Shown piece after piece: positions 37,280 to 45,775 of a stretch of DNA of 64,000 nucleotides (position 1 is its first letter; every line of letters starts with the position of its first letter). Origin of the DNA: Vagococcus acidifermentans (lineage in GTDB: Bacteria > Bacillota > Bacilli > Lactobacillales > Vagococcaceae); assembly GCF_003987655.1 (NCBI RefSeq), contig NZ_NGKC01000008.1, positions 62,001 to 126,000 on the forward strand. Direction: 5' to 3'. The notes under the pieces were generated by a model, which saw only the letters and a program-made list of their open reading frames with translations, was not told where the DNA came from and ran no database searches. A program made the translations under genes and the position numbers.

Positions 37280-37840
37280 ATGCAAGTAACAACAACTAAT
37301 CTTGAAGATGTAAAGCTGATTGAAACAGCCGTGTTTGGTGATCATCGCGGTTTTTTCACGGAATCTTACACAAAAGACAAATTTATTGCAGCGGGAATCC
37401 GTCATGACTTTATCCAGGACAATCATTCGCTGTCGGCAGAAGCCGGCGTCATCCGGGGCATGCACTACCAGCTTGGGCCAAAGGCACAAACCAAGCTCGT
37501 CCGCTGTGTCACCGGGGCGATTTACGATGTGCTGGTCGATATGCGGAAAGGCTCGCCGACTTACGGCAAGTGGGAAGGCTACATTTTGAGTGCTTACAAT
37601 CACCGGCAGCTGCTGGTTCCCAAAGGCTTTGCCCATGGCTTCTGCACACTGACACCGGACGTGAATGTCCTGTATAAAGTCGATGAACTGTATTCGCCTG
37701 AACACGACCGCGGTATCGCCTATGACGATCCGGCCGTGGCTATCGACTGGCCGATGACCAAAGTCATTTTGTCCGAAAAAGACCGTCATCACCCAACGCT
37801 TCAGGAAGCGGAAAATAATTTTGTCTGGGGAGAAATCTAA
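37280..37840 (+). CDS. rmlC: dTDP-4-dehydrorhamnose 3,5-epimerase
   Basis: Third enzyme of dTDP-rhamnose synthesis, a cupin of 186 residues. FGDHRGFFTESY, the QDNHSLSAEAGVIRGMHYQ block with the catalytic His, and PKGFAHGFCTL are conserved. ATG at 37280 follows GGAAGAGG. The last base of its stop is shared with the start of rmlB, so translation is probably coupled. Confidence 0.96.
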   Translation: MQVTTTNLEDVKLIETAVFGDHRGFFTESYTKDKFIAAGIRHDFIQDNHSLSAEAGVIRGMHYQLGPKAQTKLVRCVTGAIYDVLVDMRKGSPTYGKWEGYILSAYNHRQLLVPKGFAHGFCTLTPDVNVLYKVDELYSPEHDRGIAYDDPAVAIDWPMTKVILSEKDRHHPTLQEAENNFVWGEI

Positions 37841-38823
37841 TGAAACATATCTTAGTGACCGGCGGAGCCGGTTTTATCGGGTCTAATTTTGTCCGCTACA
37901 TGTTAAACACACATCCGGACTATCATATTGTTAATCTGGATTTACTGACCTATGCAGGTAACCGGCATAATTTAGACGATTTAAACGCTCATCCAAACCA
38001 TCATTTTGTCCGGGGCAATATCACCAACCGCGAACTGGTGTCTTACCTGGTGGCAACATACCAGATTGATGCCATCGTCAATTTTGCAGCAGAGTCGCAT
38101 GTTGACCGCAGTATTTTAAACCCGTCGGTGTTTGTCGAAACCAATGTTCAGGGGACACTGGCACTGCTTGATGTGGCAAAGGCAATGCAAGTCGAAAAGT
38201 TTCTGCAAGTCTCCACCGACGAAGTATACGGATCACTGGGTGTGGAAGGTTACTTCACCGAAGACACACCGCTGGCACCGAACAGTCCTTACTCCGCCAG
38301 CAAAGCCAGTGCCGACATGCTGGTGCGTTCTTACTACGAGACATTCGGGCTGAATGTTAACATCACCCGCTGCTCCAACAACTATGGCCCGTATCATTTT
38401 CCGGAAAAACTGATTCCGCTGATGATCGGTAATGCCATTGACGGCAAACAGCTGCCGGTCTACGGCGATGGTGAGAACGTGCGGGATTGGCTGCACGTCT
38501 ATGACCACTGCCAAGCCATCGACCTGGTCCTTCACAAGGGACGTAAAGGCGAAGTGTACAACGTCGGCGGACATAACGAACGCACCAATAATCAAATTGT
38601 TGACCTCATTATCGAAAAATTAGGTGTGTCGCCGGCATTGAAAACCTATGTTGAGGACCGTTTAGGTCATGATAAGCGCTACGCCATCGACCCGACCAAG
38701 CTGGAAACAGAATTGGGATGGCAGCCGAAATATACCTTTGAAACAGGGATAGTGGAAACCATCGACTGGTACTTGAACAACGAAGACTGGTGGCGGCCTC
38801 TGCAAAAAAGAGCGGCCCTGTAG
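37840..38823 (+). CDS. rmlB: dTDP-glucose 4,6-dehydratase
   Basis: Second enzyme of dTDP-rhamnose synthesis, an extended SDR of 327 residues. The NAD loop TGGAGFIGSNFV, the STDEVYG segment with the Asp-Glu pair, and YSASKAS with the Tyr-Lys pair are all present. The start overlaps the rmlC stop by one base. NYGPYHFPEKLIPLM and the C-terminal substrate domain complete the fold. Clearly distinct from the membrane-bound dehydratase at 29346. Confidence 0.97.
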   Translation: MKHILVTGGAGFIGSNFVRYMLNTHPDYHIVNLDLLTYAGNRHNLDDLNAHPNHHFVRGNITNRELVSYLVATYQIDAIVNFAAESHVDRSILNPSVFVETNVQGTLALLDVAKAMQVEKFLQVSTDEVYGSLGVEGYFTEDTPLAPNSPYSASKASADMLVRSYYETFGLNVNITRCSNNYGPYHFPEKLIPLMIGNAIDGKQLPVYGDGENVRDWLHVYDHCQAIDLVLHKGRKGEVYNVGGHNERTNNQIVDLIIEKLGVSPALKTYVEDRLGHDKRYAIDPTKLETELGWQPKYTFETGIVETIDWYLNNEDWWRPLQKRAAL

Positions 38824-38834
38824 GAGGTGCTCGT

Positions 38835-40241
38835 TTGAAAAAATTCCGAACGCTGTTTCTAAACATCTCCTATACCGTCAGCTCCAATCTGTTGACCTTG
38901 ATAGTGTCCACCGTAGTGACGCTTTTTCTGCCTAAATTACTCGGCATCGAGGCGTACGGCTACTTTCAATTGTATGTGTTCTATGTTTCTTATGTCGGCT
39001 TTTTGCACTTTGGCTGGTGTGACGGTATCTATCTGAAATACGGCGGAGAAAGATACGACACGCTGGATAAAGCCACCTTCAGCGGCCAATTCTATGCCTT
39101 ATTGATTTCGCAGACACTCATCACGCTCGCTTTTGTGTTGGCGATTGTCCTGTTTGGCGGCAGCAGCGGCGAAAAAGAACTGGTCTTGCTGGCATCAGCG
39201 CTGAACATTGTGATATTGAACATGCGGACGTTTTCCACCTTTGTGCTGCAGGCCACCAACCGTATGAAGGACTTTTCCGTCATTACGATTTTGGACCGGC
39301 TGGTCTATGTCATTTTGGTCATCGGCTTATTGGCCTTCCGGGTGGCTCGGTTTGAATACTATATCGCAGCTGATATGATTGGCAAACTGGTGTCGCTTAT
39401 AGTATCCTTTGTTAAAATCAAAAGCATCGCGTTTCCAAAGAAAACAGGCATCGCCTGGGATAAAACAGAAGCCATCGACAACGTCCGAGTAGGTATCAAC
39501 TTGATGTTTGCGAACATTGCCAGCACGCTGATTCTCGGCATCGTCCGTTTTGGCATCCAGACTCAGTGGAGTGTCGCGGTGTTCGGGAAGATTTCATTGA
39601 CGCTGAGCATATCCAACTTATTGATGGTCTTTGTCAATGCGGTCAGCCTGGCAATCTTTCCGCTCTTAAAACGCGTCAAAGAAAGCGAGTATGCCCGGAT
39701 TTATCCCATCGTCCGCAGTATTATCATGCCGCTCGTACTGGCGGCGCTGTTGTGTTATTACCCGCTGAACATTATTCTGGTCAAGTGGTTGCCGAACTAT
39801 GCGGATTCGCTCAGATATATGGCCATCGTCTTTCCGATGGTCGTCTTTGAAAGCAAAGTCAGCCTATTGACCAATACCTATTTGAAGGCACTCAGAAAAG
39901 AACGGAAGATCTTTCAAGTGAATCTGATGAGTGCGCTGTTAAGTCTGATCAGTACACTGGTCTTGGTATTCGGCTTGAAGAGTCTGTTTCTGTCGATGTT
40001 GAGCATCGTGCTGCTGCTGGCCTTCAGAAGTTCCTACGCCGAGATGATTCTCGCCCGCTATATTGACATCACGATTTATCAGGATATGGCAGTGGAATTT
40101 TTACTGGTCGGCGCCTTTATCGTCACCAGCTGGCACTTGAGCATGGCGGTGGGCGCCATTATTTACAGTATTTTACTGGCAGGCTATTTCATCTGGAAGC
40201 GGCACGACTTTGTGCAAATCAGACAACTGATTAAATCATAG
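38835..40241 (+). CDS. wzx: Wzx-type polysaccharide flippase
   Basis: A 468-residue MOP-superfamily exporter with about 12-14 helices. The N-terminal helix with TLFLPKLLGIEAYGYFQL is typical of polysaccharide exporters (PST/Wzx). It should flip lipid-linked repeat units across the membrane before polymerisation. TTG at 38835 follows AGGAGGTG at five bases; the open frame extends to 38790 inside rmlB without a better start. Its composition matches the rml genes, so it may not travel with the AT-rich cassette. Confidence 0.9.
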   Translation: MKKFRTLFLNISYTVSSNLLTLIVSTVVTLFLPKLLGIEAYGYFQLYVFYVSYVGFLHFGWCDGIYLKYGGERYDTLDKATFSGQFYALLISQTLITLAFVLAIVLFGGSSGEKELVLLASALNIVILNMRTFSTFVLQATNRMKDFSVITILDRLVYVILVIGLLAFRVARFEYYIAADMIGKLVSLIVSFVKIKSIAFPKKTGIAWDKTEAIDNVRVGINLMFANIASTLILGIVRFGIQTQWSVAVFGKISLTLSISNLLMVFVNAVSLAIFPLLKRVKESEYARIYPIVRSIIMPLVLAALLCYYPLNIILVKWLPNYADSLRYMAIVFPMVVFESKVSLLTNTYLKALRKERKIFQVNLMSALLSLISTLVLVFGLKSLFLSMLSIVLLLAFRSSYAEMILARYIDITIYQDMAVEFLLVGAFIVTSWHLSMAVGAIIYSILLAGYFIWKRHDFVQIRQLIKS

Positions 40242-40259
40242 AAGAAATGAAGTGATGAA

Positions 40260-41105
40260 TTGAAGATCTTAATAACAGGCGCCAACGGGCAACTGGGGAA
40301 AGAACTGCAAAAATTATTGAATGAACGCCGCGTGCCCTTTGATGCCGCCGCTAAAGACACGCTGAACATCACTGACCAACAAGCAGTCATGGCGTATTTT
40401 AAAGACAAACAGCCGGACTGGGTGTTTCACTGCGCGGCTTACACAGCCGTGGATGCGGCGGAAGATGAAGGGAAAGACCTCAATTATCTGATCAATGCCA
40501 CAGGGACCGCACATATCGCGCAGGCTTGCCAACTGACCGGGGCGGTGCTGGTATATGTCAGCACCGATTATGTGTTTGACGGCACGAAAAAGACGGCAGA
40601 GTATCGCGTGGATGATGCGACCAATCCACTGAATGAGTACGGCAAAGCCAAACTTCTCGGCGAACAGGCTGTCAGGGAAAATTGCGAAAAGTATTACATC
40701 GTCAGAACATCATGGGTATTTGGCGAGTTCGGAAAAAACTTTGTCTTCACAATGAAACGCTTGGCGGAAACGCACGAGAGTTTGACCGTTGTGCATGACC
40801 AGTTCGGCAGACCCACCTGGACGAGAAGTCTGGCGGAATTTCTGGTATTTCTCATGACGGAGCGGCCGACTTACGGGACGTATCATTTTTCAAATGATGA
40901 CAGCTGTAGCTGGTACGAGTTTGCGCGGGAAATATTGAAAGACGAAAAAGTCATAGTAAAGCCGGTGGACTCCTCGCAGTTTCCGCAAAAAGCCGCCCGC
41001 CCGCAGTACTCAGTGATGGATTTGTCCAAAGTAAAAGAGCTGGGTTTCAAGATAGAGACATGGCGGGAAGCGTTGGGAAAGTTTTTGGTTAGTTTACACC
41101 ACTAG
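40260..41105 (+). CDS. rmlD: dTDP-4-dehydrorhamnose reductase
   Basis: Final enzyme of dTDP-L-rhamnose synthesis, an SDR of 281 residues. TGANGQLGKELQ is the nucleotide loop, YVSTDYVFDG and PLNEYGKAKLLGE hold the catalytic Thr/Tyr/Lys region, and VRTSWVFGEFG follows. TTG at 40260 is the start; the ribosome site is weak (GAAATGAAGTGA). Separated from rmlB by the flippase gene. With rmlA, C and B it makes the pathway complete in this locus. Confidence 0.95.
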   Translation: MKILITGANGQLGKELQKLLNERRVPFDAAAKDTLNITDQQAVMAYFKDKQPDWVFHCAAYTAVDAAEDEGKDLNYLINATGTAHIAQACQLTGAVLVYVSTDYVFDGTKKTAEYRVDDATNPLNEYGKAKLLGEQAVRENCEKYYIVRTSWVFGEFGKNFVFTMKRLAETHESLTVVHDQFGRPTWTRSLAEFLVFLMTERPTYGTYHFSNDDSCSWYEFAREILKDEKVIVKPVDSSQFPQKAARPQYSVMDLSKVKELGFKIETWREALGKFLVSLHH

Positions 41106-41175
41106 TCCCCACTTTTCTTTCATTTTTCACAAATCTATGGTAAGTTAAGCTTATACCATTTTATGAGGTGAAATC

Positions 41176-41577
41176 ATGAGGAAAGTAATAACCTACGGCA
41201 CATTCGATTTGTTGCATTATGGGCATATAAATTTATTAAAGCGTGCCAAGGAGCAAGGTGACTATTTGATAGTTGCATTATCCACAGACGAATTCAATTG
41301 GAACGAAAAGCAGAAAAAGTGCTACTTTGATTATGAGAAGCGCAAAATGCTGCTTGAGGCGATTCGCTATGTCGACTTGGTCATCCCTGAAGAAAACTGG
41401 GAACAAAAGCGTACAGACATTAAAGAATTCCAAGTAGATGTATTTGTAATGGGTGATGACTGGGAAGGCAAGTTTGATTTTGTTAAAGAAGAAGGCGCAG
41501 AGGTTGTATATTTGAGCCGTACACCAGAGATTTCAACGACTCAAATCAAAAAGGATTTGAACAATCAAAAAAAATAA
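41176..41577 (+). CDS. tagD: Glycerol-3-phosphate cytidylyltransferase
   Basis: The 133-residue enzyme makes CDP-glycerol from CTP and glycerol-3-phosphate for poly(glycerol-phosphate) teichoic acid or for glycerol-phosphate side groups. The HxGH nucleotidyltransferase motif is at His14-His17 (LLHYGH) and the ISTTQIK motif near 114-120. ATG at 41176 follows GAGGTG. A 70-base gap with AT-rich sequence separates it from rmlD. No polymerase gene (tagF) is near, so its role in this locus could be to decorate the polysaccharide. Confidence 0.95.
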   Translation: MRKVITYGTFDLLHYGHINLLKRAKEQGDYLIVALSTDEFNWNEKQKKCYFDYEKRKMLLEAIRYVDLVIPEENWEQKRTDIKEFQVDVFVMGDDWEGKFDFVKEEGAEVVYLSRTPEISTTQIKKDLNNQKK

Positions 41578-41602
41578 AAATTAATACAGATAAAAAAATA
41601 GA

Positions 41603-41646
41603 AAACCGCATGCTTTCAGCGACAGCTGACCGCATGCGGTTTTTTA
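41603..41646. terminator. Terminator between tagD and the XRE gene
   Basis: AAAACCGCATGC pairs with GCATGCGGTTTT, enclosing a second stem TCAGC-GACA-GCTGA. A-rich and T-rich flanks allow use from both sides. Confidence 0.85.
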
Positions 41647-41666
41647 TATCCTCTGTTATTCCCCGC

Positions 41667-42002
41667 TTATTCTCCATCTGTCATTTCTTTAATCAACTGC
41701 AGTAAAATTTCCGCAATTGCATCTCTTTTCTTTGTATTCAATGAATTTAATGCATTGAAAAGCTGAGCGATAGGAGTATCCTCATCAGTTTCAAGTGAGC
41801 CGAAAAATGACATATACGAAATGTTTAAGCCCTCTAAGATCCGGGTCAGTGTAGGTAATGTCAGATTGAATCTCCCGTTTTCTAGCTTGTTAATGTATTT
41901 TGGATCAAGGCCTGATTGTTCTGATAATTTTTCCTGACTAAGTCCTTTTTCAAGCCTGAGTTGTTTGATTTTTTTTATAATAATATCGTTTAAGTCAATC
42001 AT
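41667..42002 (-). CDS. XRE-family transcriptional regulator
   Basis: A 111-residue protein with an N-terminal helix-turn-helix (residues about 8-65; LRLEKGLSQEKLSEQSGLD and INKLENGR). The C-terminal 45 residues are polar and helical and could serve for dimerisation. ATG at 42002 follows GGAGTG. It diverges from the PTS operon and may control it or itself. Direct repeats AGTGYTATTT at 42040 and 42072, 32 bases apart, lie upstream and could be binding sites. The target is unknown. Confidence 0.85.
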   Translation of the reverse strand: MIDLNDIIIKKIKQLRLEKGLSQEKLSEQSGLDPKYINKLENGRFNLTLPTLTRILEGLNISYMSFFGSLETDEDTPIAQLFNALNSLNTKKRDAIAEILLQLIKEMTDGE

Positions 42003-42330
42003 AATTACACTCCGTTTTCTGTCTGATACTCTTATCGTAAGTGTTATTTTTTTAAAAGGTAAGTTGCAAAGAGTGCTATTTACACAAAATATAGTTCATT
42101 TTAATGATATAATGTGGTAGAATAAGTTCATTATATAGAAATAAATGGGGTGATGGTTATGAAAAAGTTAAATAGAATTAAAAAGGGGTGGTTTTATCAA
42201 AGAATGACACTTGGCTTATCATCAAGCTGTTTCAGAGTATAGCTGGTAAAAAGTTCAACCTTACACTTCTCATTAAATTATTTGCTACACTATGTTCACT
42301 AATAGGGGATTAACAGATAGGAGAAAACAC
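42003..42330. other. Intergenic region between the XRE gene and the PTS operon
   Basis: No established gene. Contains two pairs of direct repeats, AGTGYTATTT (42040, 42072) and AGTTCATT (42093, 42125), each 32 bases apart, and a -10-like TATAAT at 42107-42112. A 15-codon frame with a GGGGTG site starts at 42159 (see findings). Confidence 0.5.
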
Positions 42331-42612
42331 ATGAACACACTTATTCTTGCAAGTCATGGAAATTTAGCATAAGGGATGAAAGATGCAGCGGCGATGTTTA
42401 TTGGTTCAGCGGAAAATGTTTATGCTTTATCAATGTGTAGAGATGAAGAAGCAGCTAGACTTATCACAGATATACTGGGTGGCAGTGTCAATAATAAAAT
42501 GACAGCGCTTGTCATAAAGCTGGCACAACTAGTGGCGGAAAGTCGAGAAGGATTAATGGGGTGCAGGAAATTGTGTGAACAACCCATCAAAGCAAGAGGT
42601 GACAACTTATGA
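42331..42612 (+). pseudogene. Decayed PTS EIIA component (mannose family)
   Basis: ATG 42331, behind TAGGAG, begins MNTLILASHGNLA, with the phosphorylatable His9 of mannose-type EIIA. Codon 14 is TAA (42370-42372), and the frame then continues GMKDAAAMFIGSAENVYAL. Later blocks are recognisable (TDILGGSVNN and VAESREG) but lie too close together. The whole frame has only 93 codons against about 140 in the family, so about 45 residues are missing in two places. The stop overlaps the EIIB start. The product cannot be a working EIIA, so the PTS would need another one. Confidence 0.85.
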
Positions 42613-43079
42613 TAAAACTGGTTCGGATCGATCAGCGGCTGTTGCATGGTCAAGTGGTGTTTGCCTGGAGCAAATCGTTGAATATTCAGCGGATTATTGT
42701 GGTGGATAATGCAGCGGCAGAGGATGAGCTTAAACGAATGACATTGAATTTATCCAGACCAAGCGGCATGAAGTTAAATATTTTTACAGTCGAAGAAGCG
42801 TTGCAGAAAATGCCCAAGGTCGAAACACTCAATGAAAACATCATGTTGATTTTTGGGAATACTGCAGAAACTCGGGCGTTTTGCGAGGCATATCCCAAAA
42901 TAGACACAATTAATTATGGCGGGATTTTCAAAAAAGCTGGTGCCAAACAATTTGGCAACGCAGTTTTTCTTGATACGTCAGAACAGGCGGATGCCAAAGC
43001 GTTGAAGCAGCGGGGAATCAGCCAGTATATCCAACAGGTACCAACTTCTAGAAAAGAAGATTTGAATAAAATGCTGTAA
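42609..43079 (+). CDS. PTS mannose-family EIIB component
   Basis: A 156-residue cytoplasmic phosphocarrier. VRIDQRLLHGQVVFAW carries the active-site His13 and fits the mannose/fructose/sorbose EIIB family. ATG at 42609 overlaps the end of the decayed EIIA by four bases, with AGAGGTG upstream. It takes phosphate from EIIA and passes it to the sugar carried by EIIC/EIID. The gene itself is intact. Confidence 0.94.
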   Translation: MIKLVRIDQRLLHGQVVFAWSKSLNIQRIIVVDNAAAEDELKRMTLNLSRPSGMKLNIFTVEEALQKMPKVETLNENIMLIFGNTAETRAFCEAYPKIDTINYGGIFKKAGAKQFGNAVFLDTSEQADAKALKQRGISQYIQQVPTSRKEDLNKML

Positions 43080-43095
43080 AGGAGCGTGGAAGTAT

Positions 43096-43863
43096 ATGTT
43101 GGTTCAGTCAATTCTTTTAGGACTCGTTGGTGTGTTTTGTATTCTCGACTCCCGGCTGTTAGGACGGATGAATTTTGAAAGGCCGCTGATTGTCAGTACG
43201 CTGGTCGGGCTGGTTTTAGGTGATGTGGAAAAAGGGCTGATTGTCGGTGCTTCGTTGGAGTTGATGTCTTTGGGTATTGTTAATATCGGGGCCGCGGCAC
43301 CGCCGGATATGAACATGGCATCGATTATTGCAACAGCGTTTGCGATTTTTTCGAATACAAATGCAGAAACCGCATTGACGATTGCAATTCCCATATCTGT
43401 TCTTGGGCAGATGCTTGGAATCTTGATGCGTACGATATTATCTAACCTGACGCACGTCGGCGACCGCTTGATTGGCGAAGGTAATTTCGCCGGAGCACGT
43501 CGTATTCATATTTTATACGGAACGAGTCTGTATGCCTTAATGTATTTTGTACCGATTTTTTTAGCAGTTTACTTTGGTACAGATGTCGTGAAACAAATCG
43601 TAGAAGCCATTCCCGCATGGATTACGGATGGACTGACGGTAGCTAGTAAAATTCTGCCTGCTTATGGTTTCGCCCTTCTGCTTCAAACAATGCTGACAAA
43701 GAAATTGCTGCCGTTTTTGCTGCTGGGGTTTTTAATCACTGCTTATTCCGGTCTGGGGATTACCGGCGTAGCATTTTTCGCCTGTATTGTGGCTTTTGTG
43801 ATGTATGTGATTGACGAAAGGCAGCCATCCGGCGGCAGTGCGGACGACTTGTTGGAAGAATGA
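43096..43863 (+). CDS. PTS mannose-family EIIC component
   Basis: A 255-residue integral membrane permease subunit with about eight hydrophobic segments. The N-terminal GLVGVFCILDSRLLGR and the GLVLGDVEKGLIVGASLELM region are typical of EIIC-Man/Sor proteins. ATG at 43096 follows AAGGAGCG. It forms the membrane pore with the EIID encoded next. The C-terminus is acidic. Confidence 0.94.
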   Translation: MLVQSILLGLVGVFCILDSRLLGRMNFERPLIVSTLVGLVLGDVEKGLIVGASLELMSLGIVNIGAAAPPDMNMASIIATAFAIFSNTNAETALTIAIPISVLGQMLGILMRTILSNLTHVGDRLIGEGNFAGARRIHILYGTSLYALMYFVPIFLAVYFGTDVVKQIVEAIPAWITDGLTVASKILPAYGFALLLQTMLTKKLLPFLLLGFLITAYSGLGITGVAFFACIVAFVMYVIDERQPSGGSADDLLEE

Positions 43864-43881
43864 TAAGGAGGAAATCAGAAA

Positions 43882-44697
43882 ATGGCAAAAGGAAAAGACC
43901 CAAACCAGTGGAAGTACTGGCAATTTGTCTGGCGTTCCTGGGCGATTCAGGCATCGTGGAATTACGAACGTCAGATGAACATGGGATTTATGTACGGTAT
44001 AGCTCCTATTTTGGATAAGATTTACCAGAAACCGGAAGACAAGGAGAAGAAAATCGAAGCTTATAACCGTCACATGCAGTATTACAACTGTACACCGCAG
44101 ACAAGTGCGTTTGTTTTGGGATTGGCATCCTCAATGGAGGAGCAATATTATGAAGATCAGGAAAATGTGAATCCGGAAGCTATCAGTGCGGTGAAAACAT
44201 CGCTGATGGGGCCGCTGTCAGGCGTCGGCGATTCGTTTTTTCAGGGGACCGTTCGAGTACTGGCTTTTGGCTTAGGGATTAATCTGGCGCAGGAAGGGAG
44301 TATTTTGGGACCGATTCTTGCAATGGTGATTTCGTTTGTGCCGTCGATTTTGGTGACATACTATGGCGGGAAATTCGGTTACACAATGGGGAATACTTAT
44401 TTGGCCAAACTCTATCAGGAAGGCTTAATGGATAAAGTGATGTACGTTTGTTCGATTGTCGGGCTGATGGTCATCGGCGCGATGATTGCCAGCATGATTG
44501 GTATCACCACTCCGCTGTCCTTCGGCAAGGCATTTGTGCTGCAGGATATCCTGGATGACATCATGCCCCAGATGCTGCCGCTCGGGCTGACCTTCTTAAT
44601 GTACTGGCTGTTGCAGAGGAAAGTCAAGACCGGCTGGCTGCTGTTGCTTTGTATTGTAGGAGGGCTGGTAATGAGTGTGCTGGGTATTTTGAACTAA
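43882..44697 (+). CDS. PTS mannose-family EIID component
   Basis: A 271-residue membrane protein. The N-terminal FVWRSWAIQASWNYERQMN and the SLMGPLSGVGDSFFQGT motif are diagnostic of EIID-Man. One or more helices stand at the C-terminus. ATG at 43882 follows AAGGAGG. Together with EIIB and EIIC it completes all parts of the transporter except EIIA. Confidence 0.94.
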   Translation: MAKGKDPNQWKYWQFVWRSWAIQASWNYERQMNMGFMYGIAPILDKIYQKPEDKEKKIEAYNRHMQYYNCTPQTSAFVLGLASSMEEQYYEDQENVNPEAISAVKTSLMGPLSGVGDSFFQGTVRVLAFGLGINLAQEGSILGPILAMVISFVPSILVTYYGGKFGYTMGNTYLAKLYQEGLMDKVMYVCSIVGLMVIGAMIASMIGITTPLSFGKAFVLQDILDDIMPQMLPLGLTFLMYWLLQRKVKTGWLLLLCIVGGLVMSVLGILN

Positions 44698-44733
44698 TGG
44701 GCGATAAAAATCAATAATGGGAGGAAGATAACA

Positions 44734-45699
44734 ATGAATCCAAAGCAGATTATTCAAGAAATCGTTGCAGAAAAAGAGGTCGATCAAGTCGTTTTTGTCG
44801 GATGCGGTGCATCGAAGGCTGATCTTTATCCGGCAAAATACTTTTTGGAACAAGAAGCCAAAGAACTACGTGCAGCTCATTTTACGGCTAATGAATTCAA
44901 CTATGCAACGCCGGTTTCGGTTGATGAACACACCGTGGTTATTTCTGCTTCTTTGGGCGGGACAACGCCTGAGACAGTTGCAGCCAACCGACATGCTCAA
45001 AAATCTGGTGCGACTGTTGTCAGTTTAACACGGAGCGTTGACTCGCCGTTAGCGAAAACAGCCGATTATGTGATTTACCACGGATTTGCGGAAAACTATG
45101 CGGCGAAATTGGAAAAAACAGGTTATGCTCTGCAATTGGCGGTGGAACTGCTGCATCAGATAGAAGGGTATGCCCACTACGACAGCATGCAGGAAGGTTT
45201 CGAAAAAATTTACGAGCTGGCCCAGCGTAGTGCCGAGGCGGCGGGCAAGTCTGCCAAAAAATTTGCTGAACGGTTTAAAGATGAATCCGGTATTTATGTC
45301 ATGAGCAGCGGAGCGTCGCATGAAGTAGCCTATTCGACGTCAGCTTGTCTGATGATGGAGATGCAGTGGCTTCATTCAGGTACATTTCACTCCGGCGAAT
45401 TTTTCCACGGTCCTTTTGAAATCGTTGACCGTGATGTCCCGTTCATTTTATTGATGAATGACGGCAGGACCAGAGATATCGACGCCCGGGCATTAGCCTT
45501 TTTGGAGCGTTTTGATGCGAAGACGGAGGTTGTCGATTCCTTGGATTATGGGTTGTCGTCGCATATTCCGGCTGAAGTGCTGGATTATTTCAATCCTTTT
45601 GTACTTACCGCCGTTTTCCGCGTGTATGCAGAAGAATTAGCATCTGCTAGGCAGCATCCGCTGACTAAGCGCCGGTATATGTGGAAACTTTCTTATTAG
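44734..45699 (+). CDS. SIS-domain sugar-phosphate deglycase (FrlB-like)
   Basis: A 321-residue protein with two SIS domains (about 15-150 and 175-310). VGCGASKADLYPAK and SASLGGTTPETV form the first sugar-phosphate site. SGEFFHGPFEIVDRDVPF matches the second-domain block of FrlB, fructoselysine-6-phosphate deglycase. Mannose-family PTS operons with FrlB-like deglycases take up Amadori products such as fructoselysine or glucoselysine. That makes such a substrate likely, but an amino-sugar isomerase remains possible. ATG at 44734 follows GGGAGG. A strong terminator closes the operon. Confidence 0.82.
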   Translation: MNPKQIIQEIVAEKEVDQVVFVGCGASKADLYPAKYFLEQEAKELRAAHFTANEFNYATPVSVDEHTVVISASLGGTTPETVAANRHAQKSGATVVSLTRSVDSPLAKTADYVIYHGFAENYAAKLEKTGYALQLAVELLHQIEGYAHYDSMQEGFEKIYELAQRSAEAAGKSAKKFAERFKDESGIYVMSSGASHEVAYSTSACLMMEMQWLHSGTFHSGEFFHGPFEIVDRDVPFILLMNDGRTRDIDARALAFLERFDAKTEVVDSLDYGLSSHIPAEVLDYFNPFVLTAVFRVYAEELASARQHPLTKRRYMWKLSY

Positions 45700-45723
45700 G
45701 ATAGCCGCATACAGTATTACGAA

Positions 45724-45763
45724 AGACCGCCAAGATACGGCGCAACGTATCTTGGCGGTCTGT
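45724..45763. terminator. Strong bidirectional terminator
   Basis: AGACCGCCAAGATACG (45724-45739) is perfectly complementary to 45746-45761 around GCGCAA. It ends the PTS operon and the convergent surface-protein gene. Confidence 0.88.
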
Positions 45764-45775
45764 TTCATCAGCAAG

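Noticed and set aside
42205-42226. A sigma-54-like -24/-12 element (TTGGC...AAGC) before the PTS operon
   Set aside because: GG and GC are separated by 11 bases rather than the required 10, the flanking match is poor, and no LevR-type activator gene is in the window.
42159-42240. A quorum-sensing pheromone gene of the SHP or PapR type next to the XRE regulator
   Set aside because: The frame is only 15 codons, very basic and not hydrophobic, and the XRE protein lacks the TPR domain of Rgg or PlcR regulators.
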